A stretch of DNA of 8,053 bases from ZLKRG46 sp032117915 (GTDB lineage Bacteria > Bacteroidota > Ignavibacteria > Kapaibacteriales > Kapaibacteriaceae): contig JAULYI010000288.1 in NCBI GenBank assembly GCA_032117915.1, positions 1 through 8,053 of the forward strand, given 5' to 3'. Shown one piece after another: positions 7,062 through 8,053 of this stretch. The notes under the pieces were generated by a model. It worked only from the letters and a program-made list of their open reading frames with translations. It made no database searches and was not told where the DNA came from. How positions within the stretch are numbered: the stretch's first letter is position 1; each line of letters starts with the position of its first letter. Both the position numbers and the translations under genes were made by a program.

Positions 7062-7285
7062 TCCCACTCCGTCGTATCCTCGTCAAGTGGGATACTATCC
7101 ATGACCGATGCCTCATTGGTGATTGATGCAAACCACGCCTGACGCGGCTCGCGCACCGGAGTTATCACGATTGAGCCGTCGACGCATTCTATGGTGACCA
7201 TTTCCTGCATGTTACACGCTTTTAGAAACGATGAGGGAATGATGACTCCTCGGCTATTGCCGATGGTACGTATTGTGGTGTTCAT
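7052..7285 (-). CDS. mazE: MazE-like antitoxin with AbrB/SpoVT DNA-binding domain
   Basis: A 77-residue antitoxin. Residues 1-45 ('TIRTIGNSRGVIIPSSF', then 'VTIECVDGSIVITPV') form the swapped-hairpin AbrB/MazE DNA-binding domain, which dimerises and represses its own promoter in related systems. The C-terminal part, from about residue 55, is acidic and tryptophan-bearing (ending 'EDTTEWEWE'); in MazE proteins this flexible tail wraps the toxin and blocks its active site. The ATG at 7285 fits the domain start, though only a weak GGA precedes it. It is the first gene of the mazEF pair; its last codons carry the ribosome binding site of mazF. A TTG-N17-TAnnTTTG promoter lies just upstream. G+C over 7081-7260 is about 52%, somewhat below the 60-65% I count in sampled lines of the thiolase gene, which would fit a mobile module but is weak evidence. 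Confidence 0.9.
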   Translation of the reverse strand: MNTTIRTIGNSRGVIIPSSFLKACNMQEMVTIECVDGSIVITPVREPRQAWFASITNEASVMDSIPLDEDTTEWEWE

Positions 7286-7313
7286 AGGCCATTCCGTGAC
7301 GAGTGTTCATGCA

Positions 7314-7341
7314 CAAATGTACCAACATTGTTACAACGCAA
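7314..7341 (-). promoter_or_regulatory. Candidate promoter of mazEF (TTG-N17-TACATTTG)
   Basis: On the minus strand TTG (7339-7341) is followed after 17 bases by TACATTTG (7314-7321), matching the TTG-N17-23-TAnnTTTG promoters of Bacteroidota. The box ends 28 bases before the mazE ATG. Between the two elements lies a small inverted repeat AACA-A-TGTT (7324-7332), a possible but unproven operator for MazE autoregulation. Confidence 0.6.
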
Positions 7342-7526
7342 AGCGAAGCGATCTCGCCGGTGGTCACACACACGCTTGCGCCCGTGGATGGGCGTGCGAT
7401 GGATTTGTCCGCGCGGTGAAACAACAACGCTGGCATAGCGCTGGTCTCTACAGCGACCCATGGTATTAGCATGCCACCGTAGGCAGGCTCCCTTCCCCTG
7501 TGGAAACCTTGCCCCCTATCGAGCCA

Positions 7527-7554
7527 TTGTGAATGCTGTTATTGCTTATTTTTG
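7527..7554 (+). promoter_or_regulatory. Candidate promoter of atpD (TTG-N17-TATTTTTG)
   Basis: TTG (7527-7529), 17 bases, then TATTTTTG (7547-7554) exactly fit the Bacteroidota TTG-N17-23-TAnnTTTG consensus. The -7 box ends 54 bases before the atpD ATG, giving a leader of about 48 bases. The spacing is the same as in the mazEF promoter read from the other strand. Confidence 0.62.
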
Positions 7555-7608
7555 CGCGTCTATTTTCTACACCAAGCCCCGTCAAGGGTAATTGCGATAG
7601 GAACTTCC

Positions 7609-8053
7609 ATGAACGTCGGCCGCATCGTCCAGGTTATCGGTCCCGTGTTGGACGTCGAGTTCACCACCGGTCAGATCCCTCCCGTCTTGAATGCATTGCA
7701 TGTTAAGCGCAAGTCCATCGAGACCGGCGCTGATGAAACACTCGTCTGTGAAGTGCAGCAGCACTTGGGCGAGGATCGCGTGCGAGCCATTGCCATCGAC
7801 TCGACCGACGGTCTGGTGCGTGGCATGGAGGTGCAAGACACCGGAGGCCCGATCTCCGTGCCCGTGGGTCCGTCCGTTCTTGGACGTCTGATCAACGTGA
7901 CCGGCGAAGGCATCGACCAGAAGGGGCCGATCGTCTCCGAAAAGAAGTATTCGATCCACCGCTCAGCACCGGACTTCAAGTCGCTTTCGACGCAGAAGGA
8001 AATGTTCGAGACCGGCATCAAGGTCATTGACCTGATCGAGCCCTTCACGAAGG
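7609..8053 (+). CDS. atpD: F1F0 ATP synthase subunit beta, 5' part (continues past the right edge)
   Basis: The first 148 codons of the catalytic beta subunit of the F1 sector. The N-terminal beta-barrel domain is clear: 'GRIVQVIGPVLDVEF' at 4-18, 'VCEVQQHLGEDRVRAIAIDSTDGLVRG' spread over 46-72, 'PISVPVGPSVLGRLINVTGE' starting at 81, 'IHRSAPDF' at 116-123, and 'ETGIKVIDLIEPFTK' at 134-148. In the family the Walker A loop (GGAGVGKT) follows within about 15 residues, just outside the window, so catalytic residues cannot be checked. The ATG at 7609 has AGGA (7599-7602) 6 bases upstream. It follows a good promoter, so atpD starts its own transcription unit, as in the separate atpD-atpC arrangement known from Chlorobi and some Bacteroidetes; atpC would be expected next. 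Confidence 0.97.
   Translation, partial: MNVGRIVQVIGPVLDVEFTTGQIPPVLNALHVKRKSIETGADETLVCEVQQHLGEDRVRAIAIDSTDGLVRGMEVQDTGGPISVPVGPSVLGRLINVTGEGIDQKGPIVSEKKYSIHRSAPDFKSLSTQKEMFETGIKVIDLIEPFTK

Larger units (their letters stand above)
7286..7608. other. 323-base divergent intergenic region between mazE and atpD
   Basis: No convincing gene is visible here. The left end holds the mazEF promoter and the right end the atpD promoter and leader. The middle (about 7345-7520) has only short structures: a GC-rich hairpin at 7378-7395 (GCGCCC/GGGCGT with one G-T pair), a 5-bp hairpin at 7439-7455 (CGCTG/CAGCG), and two CGCTGG repeats 11 bases apart (7428-7433 and 7439-7444). No tRNA, rRNA or known riboswitch consensus was recognised on either strand. 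Two short open frames crossing it (7191-7469 plus, 7254-7472 minus) overlap mazE and look random. Confidence 0.6.

Noticed and set aside
7191..7472. Two short open frames, 92 codons (plus) and 72 codons (minus), upstream of and overlapping mazE
   Set aside because: Both overlap the mazE start, have no recognisable domain or ribosome binding site, and the minus one would read through the mazEF promoter.
7462..7487. Minus-strand stretch ending GCATGCTAATACC that recalls part of a 16S rRNA
   Set aside because: The similarity is short and does not continue on either side, so I regard it as chance.
7488..7525. Purine-rich minus-strand stretch resembling part of a cobalamin riboswitch
   Set aside because: The conserved core elements do not follow in the right order, and the downstream gene on that strand, mazE, is not a cobalamin gene.

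Overview
This window looks like ordinary chromosome from a moderately high-GC bacterium of the Bacteroidota/Chlorobiota/Ignavibacteria-Kapaibacteria (FCB) side of the tree. Three clues support that, and none is decisive. Several gene starts have a TAnnTTTG -7 box, the promoter signature of this group. atpD appears as the first gene of its own transcription unit. A TamB/AsmA-like envelope protein is also present. The species cannot be named from the sequence alone.

Layout: six of the seven genes lie on the minus strand and read right to left from about 7285 to the left edge. They are mazE and mazF (a type II antitoxin/toxin pair with a 10-base overlap), a short-chain dehydrogenase of the YqjQ/DltE type, an acetyl-CoA acetyltransferase (thiolase), an isocitrate/isopropylmalate-type dehydrogenase with a C-terminal extension, and a very large TamB/AsmA-like membrane-anchored protein that runs off the left edge (1030 codons visible). 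A perfect 12-bp hairpin separates the dehydrogenase from the TamB-like gene. On the right, after a 323-base divergent intergenic region, atpD (F1 ATPase beta) begins on the plus strand and runs off the right edge just before its Walker A motif would appear.

How the genes relate: the thiolase and isocitrate dehydrogenase are central carbon enzymes only about 55 bases apart, with no visible terminator or promoter between them, so they may be co-transcribed. The SDR has its own possible promoter and is not clearly tied to the thiolase. mazEF is an autonomous module sharing its upstream region head-to-head with atpD. TTG-N17-TAnnTTTG promoters can be read for both mazE and atpD, and a matching -7 box precedes the thiolase.

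I found no CRISPR array, tRNA, rRNA, insertion sequence or phage gene, and no convincing new system. The points most worth a second look are NAD-type cofactor residues in a dehydrogenase with a Thermus-like C-terminal extension, the mazE/mazF overlap in which the antitoxin tail carries the toxin's ribosome binding site, the mazEF/atpD divergent region, and a possible leaderless SDR transcript.
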